54,913 bases of DNA from Firmicutes bacterium UBA5493 (GCA_002424045.1 DIPH01000004.1:1-54913); one strand, 5' to 3'; shown: positions 26,649 through 35,319, counted from the first letter of the stretch. Numbers and translations are program-made. The notes: generated by a model not told the origin, from the sequence alone.

Positions 26649-27197
26649 ATGGACAAATTTACGTTGACTAGAGAAGACGCAGTGCTATTTGTCATTGACA
26701 TACAAGAACGCTTGGTGCCGGTCATGAAGTATAGGGATCAAGTTATTAGGAACAACCAAATCCTGATCACAGCAGCAAAAGAGATGAATTTCCCTGTCAT
26801 AGCCACTGAACAATATCCCAAGGGACTCGGAAGAACAGTCTCGGAATTGCTGGATGAAATTACTGAGGAGAACATTTTTGCCAAGAACAGTTTTACGGCC
26901 TATACGGATGAGGTTAAGGATGCCCTAGAAAAGCTGGCTAAGAGGAAAGTCTTAGTCACGGGTATGGAAACGCACGTCTGCGTGTTTCAAACCGTAAGAG
27001 ACTTACTCAAGGATGGATACCAAGTTTTTGTGGTGAAAGACGCGGTTGCTTCGAGAACCAAGAATAATTATTTAAATGGATTGGACTTGATGCAATCCCT
27101 AGGGGCTACCGTGACAAATGCGGAGACTGCTGTGTTTGACCTCTTGAAAGTATCAGGCACTCCTGAATTCAAGGTCATGTCTAGATTAATCAAATAG
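26649..27197 (+). CDS. Isochorismatase-family cysteine hydrolase
   Basis: A 182-residue protein with the catalytic triad of the family: Asp in FVIDIQERL, Lys in EQYPKGLG, and Cys in GMETHVCVFQT. Members hydrolyse amides such as nicotinamide, N-carbamoyl compounds or oxamate, or act on isochorismate. The lack of an extra carrier domain excludes the siderophore isochorismatase type. It is co-directional with and close to the hisC-like gene. Confidence 0.86.
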   Translation: MDKFTLTREDAVLFVIDIQERLVPVMKYRDQVIRNNQILITAAKEMNFPVIATEQYPKGLGRTVSELLDEITEENIFAKNSFTAYTDEVKDALEKLAKRKVLVTGMETHVCVFQTVRDLLKDGYQVFVVKDAVASRTKNNYLNGLDLMQSLGATVTNAETAVFDLLKVSGTPEFKVMSRLIK

Positions 27198-27203
27198 AAA
27201 GAG

Positions 27204-27228
27204 GGCCTCCCGCTGAGGCCCCTTTTTG
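27204..27228. terminator. Terminator between convergent genes
   Basis: GGGCCTC (27204-27210), loop CCGCT, GAGGCCC (27216-27222), then CTTTTT. It ends the isochorismatase transcript and could also receive the minus-strand acyl-CoA synthetase gene, which stops at 27244. Confidence 0.88.
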
Positions 27229-27243
27229 TGCTATCTAGCCAGC

Positions 27244-29487
27244 TTACCTCAGGCCCAAGTGGTAGCCTACAAAGGTCTCGAGGGCCTGAATGGCTGCTCG
27301 GGGATTTCTGTAAACAGGTAATCCGCCTTCTTCCATCACAGCCACAAACGCATCATAATGACGCGCGCCATTGACTGAAACCACCAAGGGTTTTTGATAC
27401 TTCCTTCCCAGTTCGACTAGGAGGTTAGCCATACCATCTGCATCCCGGGCCTTGTCGGCCCCACTCTTAAGAGCATTAGAGTGGGGGACAATGCTCACGA
27501 AGACGCAATCTACGTTATCGTCTTGGAGGACTATTTCTACATAGTCGGTAAACAGCTGATCATTGGCCATTGGCGTCACATCGAGGAGTGCTGTGGAAAG
27601 ATCCACCAAGCCGTGTACATCGGTTTCGCGTAGCCTTTCAATGGTGTGGGCATCTAAAGCAGCGGGCTCTAAGTTCTGCAGTTCGTCTGCTGCAATGGTG
27701 GACTCAAAACCAGCATTAAAAATGCCTGCGATGCGGTTGCCCAGGGGCTTTTTCTTGGCAAGTTGAGAGAAGATCCGGAGGTAATCATAGAAATCCTCTA
27801 GTTTTTCCGCCAGGATCACTCCCCCTTGCTTGGCTGCTGCCTCGAAAACAGCGTAGTTTCCGCTCATGGCTGCTGTATGGGAGGCTGCTGCTTTGGCACC
27901 GGCCTCTGTTTTGCCAGATTTGTAAACGAGGATGGGTTTTGGGATATCCCGCGCCAATTCAAAAAACAGTCGTCCTTCGCCTGGGGATAATCCTTCGATA
28001 TACAAGGAAATTAGATCAATGGTAGGATCGTCTGCGAAGTAGGCCATAAGGTCGGTGATCTTCACATCATATTGATTTCCAAAGCTGACGATGGCCTTGA
28101 AGATTTTACTGTCCTGCACGGCGTCGATGGACGTCAATGCTAACGCTCCGCTCTGGGTTAAAAGCGCGGTATTGCTGTTCTCGGAGTACTTGAGCCCCAA
28201 CTTTTCCTCTTCGATGAAGAGGGTATTGACTCCCTTGCCATCTTCCCCTGGGGCGAAAAAGACGCCCATGCAATTAGGACCGATTAGTCTGAGTTCTCTG
28301 GGTTTGACTTGGTTCATTTCCTTCACAAACTGCGAATACTCCAAATCAGCTGGAAGGCCCGAGATGACAATGACAGCCTTAGCCCGTCCGCTTAGGTCTT
28401 TCACGAACTCTGCCGTACTTGCGATAGGGGCTACGTAGACGACTAAGTCAATGACCTTAGGAATCTCCTGAAAGTCTTTATAAAGGGGATACTCGGCGTC
28501 ATTGATCTTCATGGTTCCCCCTCTAGGGTTCACTAGGTATAAATCCTCTTGACCTGCTCTATGCAGGAGCTTAGCGATCTCCCTGGCCATATTGGGCCTC
28601 GACAGATTTGTTGATACCCCGATCACGGCAACACTTTGGGGTCTAAAGAACATCTCTAAATTTTCGGAGTTGACCTGGGGTAGCTTTTTTGTCCCGTCTT
28701 GTACCGGGAAAAATTCGCCATAACCATCAATGGCAATAAACCGCCCATCCCCAGTGACAACCAGTGGGTTAATGTCCAGAGACTCAAGCCTGTACTTGGG
28801 GCTATCCTGAGAAGCACTGGAGTAGCAATGGGCTAGAAGTGATACTTTACTGAGGGCGTCCGCGATTAGCTTTATGTAGTTCTCTCTTCCGGTCTGCCTA
28901 AACTTATGGGCCACATGGAGCTTGTTCACAAAGTCCAGGGACTCTGCGGGGTCAAGGGGAGGCAGAAAGATATTGGCCGGATCATAGTATTTGGCGAAAA
29001 ATTCAGCATCATCGCCGCCTTTACTGACCAGGACCATGGGACCAAACTCACCGTCTTCACGGCATCCAATCATGGTTTCATTGCCAATGGATGGGGTGTA
29101 TTGTATGAATTCAACCAGTAGGAAACCTTCGATAGCAGGCTGTTCATTCCTTGCAAAGTGGGAGAGAACCTCCGCCTTCATGTCGGTCATGACCGTCTTT
29201 AGACCCTGGAGGTCCCAAGTTCTGATAATCTTCACTCCACCTAGCTTTTGCTTATGGGCGATATCGGGAGAGACGATCTTTACTACGATGTTTTCGCTAA
29301 ACCCCTCTACATCTTGCTTTGTGACGTCACCAGGAACCTTGACAAACAGGTGCTTGGGGGTTTGGATACCTATCTTACTTAGAATCTCGTAAATTTCGAA
29401 TTCATAGAGAGTGCTACGACCCTCGCTGTCTGCCTTTTCAAAGACGCGATCCACATTGTTTATGATGCTCTTATCCACTCTTGTCAC
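27244..29487 (-). CDS. ADP-forming acetyl/acyl-CoA synthetase, fused beta-alpha order
   Basis: A protein of about 747 residues that converts acyl-CoA, ADP and phosphate to acid, CoA and ATP (or the reverse). The N-terminal 240 residues are an ATP-grasp (beta) domain (KIVSPDIAHKQKLGGVKI). A CoA-binding Rossmann domain follows from FFRPQSVAVIGVSTN, then succinyl-CoA-synthetase-like domains with the phosphohistidine loop AASHTAAMSGNYAVFEAAAKQ. Many bacterial homologues have the alpha part first, so the order here is reversed. AGGAGG lies directly before two ATG codons (29493, 29490); its spacing best fits the GTG at 29487. A promoter is visible upstream. Confidence 0.87.
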   Translation of the reverse strand: MTRVDKSIINNVDRVFEKADSEGRSTLYEFEIYEILSKIGIQTPKHLFVKVPGDVTKQDVEGFSENIVVKIVSPDIAHKQKLGGVKIIRTWDLQGLKTVMTDMKAEVLSHFARNEQPAIEGFLLVEFIQYTPSIGNETMIGCREDGEFGPMVLVSKGGDDAEFFAKYYDPANIFLPPLDPAESLDFVNKLHVAHKFRQTGRENYIKLIADALSKVSLLAHCYSSASQDSPKYRLESLDINPLVVTGDGRFIAIDGYGEFFPVQDGTKKLPQVNSENLEMFFRPQSVAVIGVSTNLSRPNMAREIAKLLHRAGQEDLYLVNPRGGTMKINDAEYPLYKDFQEIPKVIDLVVYVAPIASTAEFVKDLSGRAKAVIVISGLPADLEYSQFVKEMNQVKPRELRLIGPNCMGVFFAPGEDGKGVNTLFIEEEKLGLKYSENSNTALLTQSGALALTSIDAVQDSKIFKAIVSFGNQYDVKITDLMAYFADDPTIDLISLYIEGLSPGEGRLFFELARDIPKPILVYKSGKTEAGAKAAASHTAAMSGNYAVFEAAAKQGGVILAEKLEDFYDYLRIFSQLAKKKPLGNRIAGIFNAGFESTIAADELQNLEPAALDAHTIERLRETDVHGLVDLSTALLDVTPMANDQLFTDYVEIVLQDDNVDCVFVSIVPHSNALKSGADKARDADGMANLLVELGRKYQKPLVVSVNGARHYDAFVAVMEEGGLPVYRNPRAAIQALETFVGYHLGLR

Positions 29488-29536
29488 CATCATCCTCCTG
29501 ACTGGGGGCTAATACCCTGTGTTTTCCGACCGTTAT

Positions 29537-29565
29537 ATTATAAAGTATATTTAACAGTTACGCAA
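29537..29565 (-). promoter_or_regulatory. Promoter of the acyl-CoA synthetase gene
   Basis: On the minus strand: TTGCGT (29565-29560), 17 bases, TATAAT (29542-29537). It is about 50 bases ahead of the coding start and separates this gene from the nitroreductase gene upstream. Confidence 0.72.
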
Positions 29566-29580
29566 CACAGCGGTGATGTC

Positions 29581-30135
29581 TTACCAAGCTTCATAGTGGA
29601 TTTTCTCCGGTTCCCAGGTACTTGGGATAGGCTTTTCTTCGCTGGGATGACCAAGGGAGATGACTGCTGTTGGTATGATATTAGCCGGGAGTCTTAACGT
29701 CTCCTGGAGTAAAGCAGACCACTCGGAGCCTTGACTCACACCTAACCATACTCCACCCAAGTGGAGACCATGGATGGCTAGCAACATGTTTTGCGTCGCT
29801 GCAAAGCAATCAGCATAGAGATGTTCGGGTCTGTCCTCGACAGTATTGTCACCACAGATTACAATGGCCGCTTGGGCATGGGAGAGCATCCAGGCGTATT
29901 TTTTGCCAGCAGACAGCGTCGCGAGTGTATCTTTGTCTTTGATCACCACAAAGTGAAAGGGGCGCCGATTCATAGCGGTCGGTGCACAAAGGCCCGCCTG
30001 CAAGATGGTGGTGAGGGTTGCGTTGTCTATAGGTTCTGGTGTGTAGCGGCGGATGCTGCGACGGTGACGAATGGCCATGAGCACGTCTACATTGCTTGTT
30101 GACGCAGTAGGTTCTTTGGTCTTGTCAGTGGTCAT
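29581..30135 (-). CDS. Nitroreductase-family FMN protein
   Basis: A 184-residue nitroreductase fold protein. The FMN phosphate-binding segment RHRRSIRRYTPEPID is near the N-terminus, with APTAMNRRPFHFVVI and the C-terminal ISLGHPSEEKP. It probably reduces nitro, quinone or enoate groups with NAD(P)H. GGAGG with an eight-base gap selects ATG 30135 over the in-frame TTG at 30150. It is divergent from dps. Confidence 0.87.
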   Translation of the reverse strand: MTTDKTKEPTASTSNVDVLMAIRHRRSIRRYTPEPIDNATLTTILQAGLCAPTAMNRRPFHFVVIKDKDTLATLSAGKKYAWMLSHAQAAIVICGDNTVEDRPEHLYADCFAATQNMLLAIHGLHLGGVWLGVSQGSEWSALLQETLRLPANIIPTAVISLGHPSEEKPIPSTWEPEKIHYEAW

Positions 30136-30347
30136 AGTGTTCGCCTCCAAACTGTTTTACGTGGTAATGGTTCTGCGTCTTTTGTGCAAAGTCCTTTTCG
30201 GATCTGGAACAAACGAAGGTAGCCATGATCTTGCAGGAAATGACAGTGGTACACATTTGGTTGGGTAAGGGAGGCGGAATATTTACCGGTAAAAGTTGAC
30301 ATAGTAACTTAGTGAGAAGCAGAAACGAGAAGAATTCTCCTTTGGCC

Positions 30348-30378
30348 TTGACAAAACAAATGGTAAGGATTATCATTA
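30348..30378 (+). promoter_or_regulatory. dps promoter with overlapping Fur/PerR-like box
   Basis: TTGACA (30348-30353), 17 bases, TATCAT (30371-30376). The stretch TGGTAAGGATTATCATTA (30361-30378) matches 16 of 18 positions of the classic Fur-type palindrome TGATAATGATTATCATTA and covers the spacer and -10. A bound Fur/PerR-family repressor would block polymerase. The rest of the 305-base gap (30136-30440) shows no gene; the divergent nitroreductase promoter was not identified. Confidence 0.7.
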
Positions 30379-30440
30379 AAGGGCATGACAGATTTAGGAG
30401 CCGAATCCTAAAAATATTGTACGTATAAGGAGGGCATGTC

Positions 30441-30908
30441 ATGAGTAGAATTGGCTTAACACCCGAAGCAACGAAGAAGGTAGCAGAGCATTTAGATCAA
30501 CATCTTGCAGATCTCCATGTTCTTTATGCTAAGCTCCATAACTATCATTGGTTCGTGGAAGGTTCAGGATTTTTCACGATGCACGCCAAGTTAGAGGAGC
30601 TTTATGACGGTGTGGCGGAAGAAATTGACGAAGTGGCTGAACGCATTTTGATGATTGGACATCGTCCATCTGCCTCTTTAGCTGCTTACTTGAACAAGGC
30701 AAAACTGAAGGAAGCCGAAAATGTGGGAATATCCTGCAAAGAGATTGCCAACGCTTTATTGGCTGACTATGGCCAATTGGTGGCAGGATTACGCGCTGGA
30801 ATCGCCGCGGCCCAGGAAGCAAATGATGAAGTCAGTGCAGACCTGATGATTGGCAGTCTGGCCCAATACGAAAAGACAATTTGGATGTTAGATGCCTTTT
30901 TGAAATAA
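30441..30908 (+). CDS. dps: Dps-family DNA-protecting ferritin
   Basis: A 155-residue four-helix ferritin-like protein. The inter-subunit ferroxidase ligands line up with those of Listeria Dps shifted by five: His36 (NYHW), His48, Asp63 and Glu67 (EEIDEVAERI). It oxidises Fe(II) with peroxide and stores ferric iron in a dodecamer, protecting DNA. GGAGGG precedes the ATG. The box in its promoter fits control by iron or peroxide. Confidence 0.94.
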   Translation: MSRIGLTPEATKKVAEHLDQHLADLHVLYAKLHNYHWFVEGSGFFTMHAKLEELYDGVAEEIDEVAERILMIGHRPSASLAAYLNKAKLKEAENVGISCKEIANALLADYGQLVAGLRAGIAAAQEANDEVSADLMIGSLAQYEKTIWMLDAFLK

Positions 30909-30941
30909 GGAAGCATAAGAGTTAACCCCAACACCTCTTAG

Positions 30942-30979
30942 ACGATGGTAGCCCTCGCATTTGCGAGGGCTACCATCGT
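30942..30979 (+). terminator. 17-bp hairpin after dps
   Basis: Arms 30942-30958 and 30963-30979 are fully complementary with an ATTT loop. No T run follows, but its place just after dps makes it the likely end of that transcript. Confidence 0.72.
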
Positions 30980-31076
30980 TAGTGAAGGATTCTATATTCA
31001 ACATTCCTTTCTGCCTGGACGTATTGTCTTCGTCCCGAAGGGGGGATGGTAAGTATCGCTTGTCTTCTCAGAAAGT

Positions 31077-31370
31077 TTGGGTACAAGGAGGAACATTTTC
31101 ACATTTGGGGAAGCATTTGGAAAGGGGACGGACGAGCAAATTCAAATTGGAAGTAACCTGGGCCGCGCAGAAACTACCTTTGGTCAAATTCGAGAGCGAA
31201 TTGATGCAGTAGCCCAAGCGATCCAGGAGTTCGTCACAAGTCTCATCGACATGAATGACATGGGTGAGTCGGTGGCCGCGGCCTCCGAAGAACAGGCTAC
31301 ATCCATGGGAGAGATCGCCCGCAATGCCGAGGGACTCTCTATCCTTGGCAGGATCTACAGAAAATCGCTA
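31077..31370 (+). pseudogene. Remnant of a methyl-accepting chemotaxis protein
   Basis: The frame contains ERIDAVAQAIQEFVTSLIDM followed by SVAAASEEQATSMGEIA, which is the C-terminal methylation-helix end of a chemoreceptor signalling domain. The sensor, membrane and hairpin-tip parts are absent and the sequence loses similarity after GLSILGRIY. No good start is present. It is best read as a leftover of a deleted chemoreceptor gene in the 510-base gap between dps and the macro-domain gene. Confidence 0.7.
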
Positions 31371-31417
31371 ACTGATTCATCCTTTAGAGATAACGAATGG
31401 CGTATGGAGGAGACGCT

Positions 31418-32416
31418 ATGCCCTTTACCATTGTCAGGCAAGACATCACCGAAATGCATGTGGATGCAATTGTAAATGCGGCCAACACCGCTTTGCAGAA
31501 AGGCGGCGGTGTTTGTGGAGCCATTTTTAAGTCCGCGGGAATTGAGAGGCTCGAGGAAGCGTGCCGAGAGCTGGCACCCATTGGCATTGGCGAAGCTGTG
31601 ATCACCCCAGGGTTTGCCCTACCAGCGAGGTTTGTCATTCACACTGCAGGGCCCGTGTACCGCGATGGTTCAAGTGGAGAAGAGGCGCAGCTGCGTTCTT
31701 GCTATCTTAAGAGTCTAAAACTAGCCGTGGAAAACCAGTGTGAGAGTATTGCCTTTCCCCTGATTTCCAGCGGTATCTTCGGTTACCCCAAAAAAGAAGC
31801 TCTGCAAGTAGCCATGGATGCCATTGGGGATTTCCTAGAGGACCACAATTTAGATGTCTACCTTGCAGTTTTTGATAAAGAGGCTTTTACGGTGAGCGAG
31901 GAGCTTATCGGTGAGGTTGCCAGTTACCTCGATGCAAACTATGTGGAAGAAGATGTGGAGCAGCGCAGGCTGAGGAGAAATCTACTTGAGGTGGAGAGAG
32001 GCTTTTTAACCAGCTACCAGACCGTGGGGGAAGCCGTACTCGAGGCTCCTTTGGACGATCTGGTGGGTAACTTAGATGAGCCTTTTGCTGAGACTTTGCT
32101 TCGATTAATTGACACCAAGGGGAAAGACGATGTGGACGTGTATAAAAAAGCGAACCTAGATCGCAGGCTTTTCTCGAAAATCCGTAGCAATAAGGGTTAC
32201 ATGCCTAGCAAGCGCACTGTCCTTGCTCTGGCCATTGGTTTGGAGCTCTCCCTTGACGAAACCAATGATCTATTGAAGCGGGCGGGTTTTGCCCTTTCCC
32301 AGAGCAAGGTGTCTGATGTGATTGTGGAATATTTTATTGTTCATGGCAAGTATAATATTTATGAGATCAATGAAGTTCTGTTCCGATACGATCAACCGCT
32401 ACTCGGTGGATCGTAA
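31418..32416 (+). CDS. Macro-domain protein (ADP-ribose binding/hydrolase) with C-terminal helical domain
   Basis: A 332-residue protein. Residues 1 to about 165 are a macro domain (DAIVNAANTALQKGGGVCGAIF, then FVIHTAGPVY and AFPLISSGIFGYPK), as in O-acetyl-ADP-ribose deacetylases and ADP-ribosyl-glutamate hydrolases. The remaining 165 residues are a helical domain with LLRLIDTKGKDDVDVYKKAN and VLALAIGLELSLDETNDLLKRAG, known as a recurring partner of macro domains in Bacillota but of unknown role; it has a helix-turn-helix look. GGAGGAG places the start at 31418, not 31397. Confidence 0.88.
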   Translation: MPFTIVRQDITEMHVDAIVNAANTALQKGGGVCGAIFKSAGIERLEEACRELAPIGIGEAVITPGFALPARFVIHTAGPVYRDGSSGEEAQLRSCYLKSLKLAVENQCESIAFPLISSGIFGYPKKEALQVAMDAIGDFLEDHNLDVYLAVFDKEAFTVSEELIGEVASYLDANYVEEDVEQRRLRRNLLEVERGFLTSYQTVGEAVLEAPLDDLVGNLDEPFAETLLRLIDTKGKDDVDVYKKANLDRRLFSKIRSNKGYMPSKRTVLALAIGLELSLDETNDLLKRAGFALSQSKVSDVIVEYFIVHGKYNIYEINEVLFRYDQPLLGGS

Positions 32417-32438
32417 GGGTAGGTTGGGGGATGTTTGT

Positions 32439-32891
32439 ATGAACGGCGTACGACTGGGTTTTTCCAGGTTTGGATTTCTGGTGGCGGCCTTGCAGTTGTT
32501 GCCAAATATGATTTGGGTTCTCTTTCCTCCGGATCCAAATATTCTTACAACGAATGCATCGCCTAAGCCCTTTTTGGAGTATGGGGAGCACATTCTCGGA
32601 GTCGCCATTATTATTATGCTCTTGTTTCTGGTGGGCAAAAATGATGATGAGCTCATGCCCAGGGGCAGATCAGCCGCCTTCGCTTTCGGAGCCATTTTGC
32701 TCTACTGGTTTTTCTGGGTACTGTATTATGCAGGCATGCAGGGCAATGTGGTCCTTTATTCCATGGTAGTCTTACCCCCGATCGCTTTTTTCTTGGCAGG
32801 TTTGGCGAAAAAGGTTTCCATTATCTCGATTACGGCCTTGCTGTTTGTGGTGTTTCATGTTCTGGTTACTCTGGAGAATTTTCCATTATGA
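32439..32891 (+). CDS. Small membrane protein of unknown function
   Basis: A 150-residue hydrophobic protein with four or five predicted helices (segments near residues 5-25, 50-65, 80-100, 105-125, 130-148). I do not recognise the family. GGGGG eight bases upstream supports ATG 32439. It lies between the macro-domain gene and a methyltransferase-like membrane protein with tight spacing, so the three are likely co-transcribed. Confidence 0.65.
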   Translation: MNGVRLGFSRFGFLVAALQLLPNMIWVLFPPDPNILTTNASPKPFLEYGEHILGVAIIIMLLFLVGKNDDELMPRGRSAAFAFGAILLYWFFWVLYYAGMQGNVVLYSMVVLPPIAFFLAGLAKKVSIISITALLFVVFHVLVTLENFPL

Positions 32892-32904
32892 TGGGGTGTC
32901 AAAC

Positions 32905-33576
32905 ATGCAAAAGGGTGCAATCAGCTATGCTGCGCGGGTGATGATGCAGAGAGTATTGGGGCTAGTGTTGTTCTGGCTCGGCGCAAGGTCACTTGATTGG
33001 CATATTTGGGTTTATTTTGGCACGAACTTCGCTGTGGCGGCCATATCTATGGTCATCATGTTCCGGGTCAACGCAGAGACCTTGACTGAACGGGGGAAAG
33101 TTGTCACCGATTCTCCTTCCTGGGACAAGGTGCTTTTGGGACTCTACTGGATTTTGCACTTTTTCGTGATCCACCTCGTAGCTGGCTTGGAGTGGCAAGG
33201 CACCGTGTCTAGTGAGACTTTGTATTGGGCCGGGATGGTACTGCTCGTGCCCTCAGCCGTGCTTGCCATGTCTGCTTTGGTGGTAAACACCTACTTGGAG
33301 TCTACGGCACGCATCCAAACCGATAGAGATCAGCAAGTGATCAGCACGGGAGTTTATGGAGTAGTGCGGCACCCTACCTATCTAGCTGTGCTTCTCTCTG
33401 CCTTGGGTATCTCACTTGTGTTTTCTACGCTCTATGTATGCCTTATAGCCGTGATTGTTGGGGCCATCATTATACTTAGGACTTATCTTGAAGACAAGAT
33501 GCTGAAGGAAAGATTAGACGGTTACATGGAATACGCGCAGAATGTGCGTTATCGGCTGATTCCCGGCATCTGGTAA
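32905..33576 (+). CDS. Isoprenylcysteine carboxyl methyltransferase (ICMT)-like membrane protein
   Basis: A 223-residue membrane protein with five or six helices. The C-terminal half has GVYGVVRHPTYLAVLLSALG and RTYLEDKMLKERLDGYMEYA, the RHPxY and E-x-x-L signature of the ICMT/phospholipid methyltransferase group that binds SAM at the membrane face. The substrate in bacteria is mostly unknown. Start 32905 is 13 bases after the previous gene. Confidence 0.82.
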   Translation: MQKGAISYAARVMMQRVLGLVLFWLGARSLDWHIWVYFGTNFAVAAISMVIMFRVNAETLTERGKVVTDSPSWDKVLLGLYWILHFFVIHLVAGLEWQGTVSSETLYWAGMVLLVPSAVLAMSALVVNTYLESTARIQTDRDQQVISTGVYGVVRHPTYLAVLLSALGISLVFSTLYVCLIAVIVGAIIILRTYLEDKMLKERLDGYMEYAQNVRYRLIPGIW

Positions 33577-33654
33577 ATTGTCGCTTCTGAAGCGACCTGC
33601 AAGACTGGTTGTGGTGATATCCTTACGTTAACAAGACTTGAGGAGGTCATCATC

Positions 33655-34308
33655 ATGAGACACGGACTGACCGAATTTGTGGCTATATTGGACAAAAGCG
33701 GTTCCATGAGCGGTCTGGAGAGTGACACTATCGGCGGTTATAACTCTCTGCTGGAGAAGCAAAAGCAGGTGGAGGGTGAATGCGTGGTTACCACTGTGCT
33801 TTTTGACCATGGTTACGAGCTGCTCCACGATCGTATCAATATCAAGGCAATCAAAGCTATCACAGAAAAGGAATACCAGGTGGGGGGTTCAACTGCGCTT
33901 CTTGATGCCATCGGCATTACCATCACTAAGATCGCTAAGGCCCAGAGGCATACCGCTCAGGAGTATCGCGCAGAGAAAGTAATGTTTGTTATCATCACTG
34001 ATGGTGAGGAAAACAGTAGCCGTGAATACTCTCTGGATACGATCAAAACCCTCGTAGAACACCATCAGAAGCAAGACTCGTGGGAGTTCGTCTTTTTGGG
34101 CGCCAATATCGATGCCATCGAGACCGCTCGACACTTTGGAATTGGCGCTGATCGGGCACAGAGCTACCACGCTGACAAAGAAGGTGTTGAGCTTAACTTT
34201 GCCGCGATGAGTGAGAGTGTGGCCGAGTTCCGTCGAACAGGGAAACTGGACGATAACTGGAAGGAAAAAATCGAGGGAGATTATAAGCGTCGCGGTGGTA
34301 AGCACTAG
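33655..34308 (+). CDS. von Willebrand factor A domain protein
   Basis: A 217-residue cytoplasmic single-domain vWA protein. The complete metal-ion-dependent adhesion site is visible: DKSGSMSG (Asp13, Ser15, Ser17), Thr80 in GGSTALLD and Asp116 in IITDGEEN. No signal peptide or membrane helix. Small vWA proteins of this kind resemble TerY-like proteins of stress and conflict systems; whether it works with the macro-domain protein 1.2 kb upstream is inference. GAGGAGG precedes the ATG. Confidence 0.88.
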   Translation: MRHGLTEFVAILDKSGSMSGLESDTIGGYNSLLEKQKQVEGECVVTTVLFDHGYELLHDRINIKAIKAITEKEYQVGGSTALLDAIGITITKIAKAQRHTAQEYRAEKVMFVIITDGEENSSREYSLDTIKTLVEHHQKQDSWEFVFLGANIDAIETARHFGIGADRAQSYHADKEGVELNFAAMSESVAEFRRTGKLDDNWKEKIEGDYKRRGGKH

Positions 34309-34320
34309 ACTAAACGTGGG

Positions 34321-34355
34321 GGCCGCCAATCCCCGGGTCTTTGGGGTTAGCGGCC
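34321..34355. terminator. Imperfect hairpin between vWA gene and thyX
   Basis: GGCCGC (34321-34326) pairs with GCGGCC (34350-34355), and CCCC/GGGG extend it inside with mismatches. Lying between convergent genes, it may stop transcripts from both sides. Confidence 0.6.
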
Positions 34356-34361
34356 TTCGTG

Positions 34362-35069
34362 TTATGCGTTGAGCAATGCTTCTAGTGCTAAGGGAAACTT
34401 TTCCTTCGTCAGAGCCTCCACAGCTTCGGCAAAGTCTCTGATTTCTTTCTGGGCTCCGTCGTCCAAACGTAGCTTTAGAAAGTGGGATACAGCCTGCAGA
34501 CTGCCCGTCCAAACCCAGCGAACATAAAGACCATAAGCGGGCAAGAACAGGCGAGCTTGCTCTGGGCATATTTGATCTTCGAGAGCTTGTTCATAGAGCT
34601 TGAGGCTTTCTGCCACGTGTTTGTGCAGTGCCTCACTATATTTGCCTCCAATGCTAGGGTCGAGATTATCTCCACTACCTTGCTTGCGATTCTCAGGCAC
34701 AGAACGCCATTCATGGGCTTTTGGAATCAAGAAAGTTGGTTCCTCCGTAATATAGCGCCTACTTGACTCATTCCACGCGGTCATACGATCGTATCCCTCA
34801 CCATGTTCACATCCTATAACATGTTTCCACCATTGTCTGGCTACCATCAACGGAGCATAAACCTCGAACTTCAGCATCGAATGCCGAAAGGGGGATGTGT
34901 GTTGATGATCAGCGAGATAGGTCAAGAGCCTCTTTTCTCTATCGCCCATGACAGTACTTTCCTTATCGAAGCTTACTTTAGCGTCATTGACAGGGGATAG
35001 ATCGGTACCCATCCAGTCCTTCAGAAGCACATAGCCATGTTCCCCAACGGTAATTTTAAGTTTGTCCAC
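34362..35069 (-). CDS. thyX: Flavin-dependent thymidylate synthase ThyX
   Basis: A 235-residue FAD-dependent enzyme that methylates dUMP to dTMP with methylenetetrahydrofolate and NADPH. The ThyX motif appears as ARQWWKH with AWNESSRRYI, and the C-terminal part has RWVWTGSLQAVSHFLKLR. The start is GTG 35069, with AGGGAGG eight bases upstream. An extended -10-like TGGTATACT lies upstream on the same strand (about 35098-35106). It is a single gene, convergent with the vWA gene. Confidence 0.92.
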   Translation of the reverse strand: MDKLKITVGEHGYVLLKDWMGTDLSPVNDAKVSFDKESTVMGDREKRLLTYLADHQHTSPFRHSMLKFEVYAPLMVARQWWKHVIGCEHGEGYDRMTAWNESSRRYITEEPTFLIPKAHEWRSVPENRKQGSGDNLDPSIGGKYSEALHKHVAESLKLYEQALEDQICPEQARLFLPAYGLYVRWVWTGSLQAVSHFLKLRLDDGAQKEIRDFAEAVEALTKEKFPLALEALLNA

Positions 35070-35319
35070 CCGACAACCTCCCTGTATGCTTTTTGTCAGT
35101 ATACCAACTTTTGAGCAGTAAAGAAACTAAATCTGTTACTCATTATCGGTTGATGTACCGCAAATGCCAGCAGGTGTCCAGCGAGACACCGAAGGGATTC
35201 ACTTGTTAAATCGCGCATTTTGGTGGTTTTACTTGACAAACTAAGCAGGAAGCACGGAGTCGTTAGCGAACATTAGACAGGCGGAGGTTGAAGAACCTTC
35301 CAATTTCCTTCGTTACTAG

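Noticed and set aside
30961..31212. 83-residue frame overlapping the chemoreceptor remnant
   Set aside because: Starts inside the dps hairpin and has no homology; the other frame holds the chemoreceptor sequence.
33889..34569. 226-residue minus-strand frame covering parts of the vWA and thyX genes
   Set aside because: Overlaps two strong genes and the hairpin between them; no homology visible.
35233..35238. TTGACA in the leader of malE
   Set aside because: No -10-like hexamer at 15-19 bases downstream, so not called as a promoter.
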